From Amblyornis subalaris (Eukaryota; Chordata; Aves; Passeriformes; Ptilonorhynchidae): DNA of 64,000 bases. This document shows positions 61,789 to 64,000 of this stretch, piece by piece; position 1 is the first letter of the stretch, and each line of letters begins with the position of its first letter. The stretch covers positions 682,001 to 746,000 of the forward strand of contig JACAXG010000052.1 in the NCBI GenBank assembly GCA_018881555.1. The letters are read 5' to 3'. Both the position numbers and the translations under genes were made by a program. A model generated the notes under the pieces. That model saw only the letters and a program-made list of their open reading frames with translations. It was not told the origin of the DNA and made no database searches.

Positions 61789-64000
61789 CTATATAACCAC
61801 AGTCCACTTTATAGTCAAGATTAAAAGTTATGTGGAGGGCCTCTCTGGTGAAAGTTTATCATNTTCCATGCTTGCCTGAACCCCAAAAGGAAAGACACCA
61901 ATGTGGTAAGGTCCTTCCATGTGTTCAGAAGCCCATACAGACCCTCAGCAAAGGCCTTGGCTCAAAAGCATCAATAGTATATTCAGATGGGAAAGGGTAA
62001 ACTTATTTAGCCCTTTCTTCACTAATCTTGATGAAGTCAGTAGTAATCTTTTCCCTCAGAAACTGAGTAACTTCGGGGCTGCCACGAAGAGTTTTTGATT
62101 GCTGTGGAAATTTCCACAGCAGCTTTCAACACCTGGTTGTGATCCACTGATTGCAGTGGGTAGCTTTGCAAAGAAAAGAAAATTCACTAGCTATGTATTT
62201 CCAAACTTAAAGGGGAGTTTTTCTTTTACATTTTACTCTCTGCAAGGAGAGGTTTCTTGCAGTAGTGAGCTGTGCAGGCTGGTGTTTGCGTTGGACAGCC
62301 TTGCAAGGATGGGGTGGTACTAGAGCAGAGGGAACCTGCATGTCTGTTTCTGCCTCCTGTTGCTGCTGCAGCCAGGCGTGCACTGATTTATTCAAATTGC
62401 AGCAGACGATCAGCAGTGAGCCACTAATGGGTAATTTACGTCTCCCTTCATTCCCCTGATGTTTGTAGCAGAAGCAAGAGTTGAGACAATGGAATGAAAA
62501 TGAAAAGAAAAGAAAAAAAGAGGAAAAGCAGAGGAGAAGCAGAAAAGCAAATGAAAAGTGAAATCCTGACTGAGGAACAGACTGACTCCTCTAGTGTGTA
62601 TACCAAAACTTCTGATATATTTGCTGGGCTTCTGAGAGTCACAGAATGGTATGTTGTTCCTAATGCAAACATCATTCCAAGGCTGTTCGTTTTCATATTT
62701 AGTCATATCAGAGCAAAGCTAAGGGAGTGTCAATCACACTCGATACATCTGACTGGGAGGGCGCTCCCTTCACAGCTGCATCTGGCAGAATATGCTCTGT
62801 ATTTATTATATTTTTAGTAAGGCATGCTATCTTGTTCATGTGTGAGAAACTGTAATGCATCTTTCACATTTAAAGTGCCCTCTGAAGCTTTCTGCCTCAC
62901 AACCTCCTGCCTACTTTCACTGTTACCACTAAATTTTTTATATTGTCTTGAGCATCTCTGAAAGAATTGCAAATTCCAGATAGAACATGATTAATTTAGC
63001 ACTATCGTCTCCTACAATATAGCGTACAGCCGTCCATCCTGCTTCTGTGCGGCTGTGTCTTATCTCGGCTCTTAGTGAAAAACTAAATTAAGGCAAAGGC
63101 TGAAGTCACTCATGTGTACTACTTTTAAAATTAATTTTTGCTGACAGCACCACAGAGTCAAAAGCATGTAGTTGCATTATGAAAGCCAGAAGAGAGATTA
63201 AAATATATGTGTATTTTTGTTATTCCAGGAAAGAGAGTCTTTTGCTCCTTCTACATTAGTCATTTTCCCAAAGGACTCTACATCCTTCCTTATTTGGGGA
63301 ATAAAAGTTGAAACATCACTCTCCTTTCCATTTGCTAAGGAATTTTTCTTTTTATTGTGTTTAACCCCTTATACTTGCTATCTTCTATGTAAGATGTGTG
63401 TGAAGTCTTATGATGGGCAATTTGGGTGAGGGAGATGAAGGACAATTTGAAGACACTAACACTTTTTGCGGTGTGTCTCATTTTCAACAAATGATTTAAT
63501 TTGAGAGGAATCCTCCCTGGTTTCTAAAAGCTTAAAATGGTTCCGTTCTGTGCACTTGAAACAATCTTCTCCCTAAAATTGACTTTTATCTTAACTTTAA
63601 AAGTTGTAAAATGTTCAGAAATGAAACATTGTTTTTTTAACTGAACTTTACATTTTTCTCAACTTTTTGACTATCTGGGAATACAATACTTCTCTCTTAC
63701 CTTGACCTAAAGCAAGTTCTGCATTGTAGTTTTTAAAACTATGTCAAACCCCAAGTCTGGATTTATCTGGATTTATTTCCTTTTTCTTTCCCTGGTATTA
63801 CCAAAAGCCACTTTTCACGTCTGTGATGCAGAGATGAAAATGAAAGGAAAGCAATGGGAAATTAATATGTTTTCTATGCTGCAGCTGCTTCCCCAAACCT
63901 ACATATCACTGTTGCAGCTGCTATGAAGTGCAGCGCAGGCAGACTCTCCCATTCCTTGTTTACTGCTCTCTGAAGCTGGGTGAACCGTACATTCACTATT
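61789..64000. other. Intergenic sequence, nothing firmly recognised
   Basis: No intact gene. A purine-rich A/G tract lies near 62493-62560 and gives compositional shadow frames on both strands (62410-62706 minus, 62494-62817 plus). About 61,860-61,920 on the minus strand could be an upstream piece of the 61 kb ORF remnant in a shifted frame, but this is speculative. Confidence 0.5.
62493..62560 (+). repeat. Polypurine low-complexity tract
   Basis: Mostly A and G on the + strand with few pyrimidines. Potential triplex-type sequence, otherwise unremarkable. Confidence 0.7.

Noticed and set aside
62410..62817. Overlapping frames on both strands near 62.5 kb
   Set aside because: They follow from the polypurine tract and have biased Lys/Glu or Phe/Ser content.
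1..64000. tRNA, rRNA, CRISPR arrays, operons and bacterial-type signals
   Set aside because: None seen; the sequence is vertebrate nuclear DNA.

Overview
The window is vertebrate nuclear DNA, almost certainly from a bird. It is AT-rich and has long introns with GT-AG borders. Its interspersed repeats are mainly CR1 LINE fragments, some still carrying the octamer-like 3' tail (ATTCTATG/GATTCT). There is also one solo-LTR-like element, and isolated single N calls are scattered through the noncoding sequence. The sequence alone does not give the species.

Positions 1 to about 22,890 hold the 3' half of RBM26 on the + strand. Nine coding exons (233-304, 3486-3614, 5742-5816, 6460-6630, 10834-10938, 13437-13646, 15361-15447, 18649-18762, 22190-22279) join in one open frame of 350 residues ending at TGA 22277-22279. 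Every exon starts and ends on a codon boundary. They encode the coiled-coil region, an RG/RGG-rich segment, the C-terminal RRM, and the acidic tail ending in SRSWRR. The N-terminal part (PWI-like fold, CCCH zinc finger, first RRM in known family members) lies upstream of the window. RBM26 is a nuclear RNA-binding protein linked in mammals to the PAXT/MTR4 exosome-targeting machinery. A poly(A) signal at 22857-22862 is followed by an A-rich tract enclosed by 12-bp inverted repeats. Intron 4 carries two CR1 pieces in opposite orientation.

From about 22.9 kb to 64 kb I find no convincing intact protein-coding gene. This fits the known amniote arrangement, in which a gene-poor interval lies beyond the RBM26 3' end toward OBI1/RNF219 and POU4F1 (inference from synteny, not seen here). 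The interval holds CR1 fragments (23.8, 44.5, 45.4, 47.0, 58.9 kb), an older CR1/L3-like fragment (38.2 kb), a 636-bp solo-LTR-like element with 10-bp terminal inverted repeats (49.1-49.7 kb), two G-quadruplex-type tracts, several palindromes, and AT-rich blocks dense in homeodomain/SOX/POU-like motifs that may be conserved noncoding elements. A minus-strand stretch at 61.1-61.8 kb is open for 219 codons with a single internal stop and looks protein-like, but I cannot assign it.

I did not find a clearly novel biological system. The items most worth checking are the 61 kb ORF remnant, the perfect 20-bp palindrome that overlaps an AATAAA at 27.1 kb, the hairpin at the RBM26 3' end, and the SOX/POU-like cluster at 40.4 kb.
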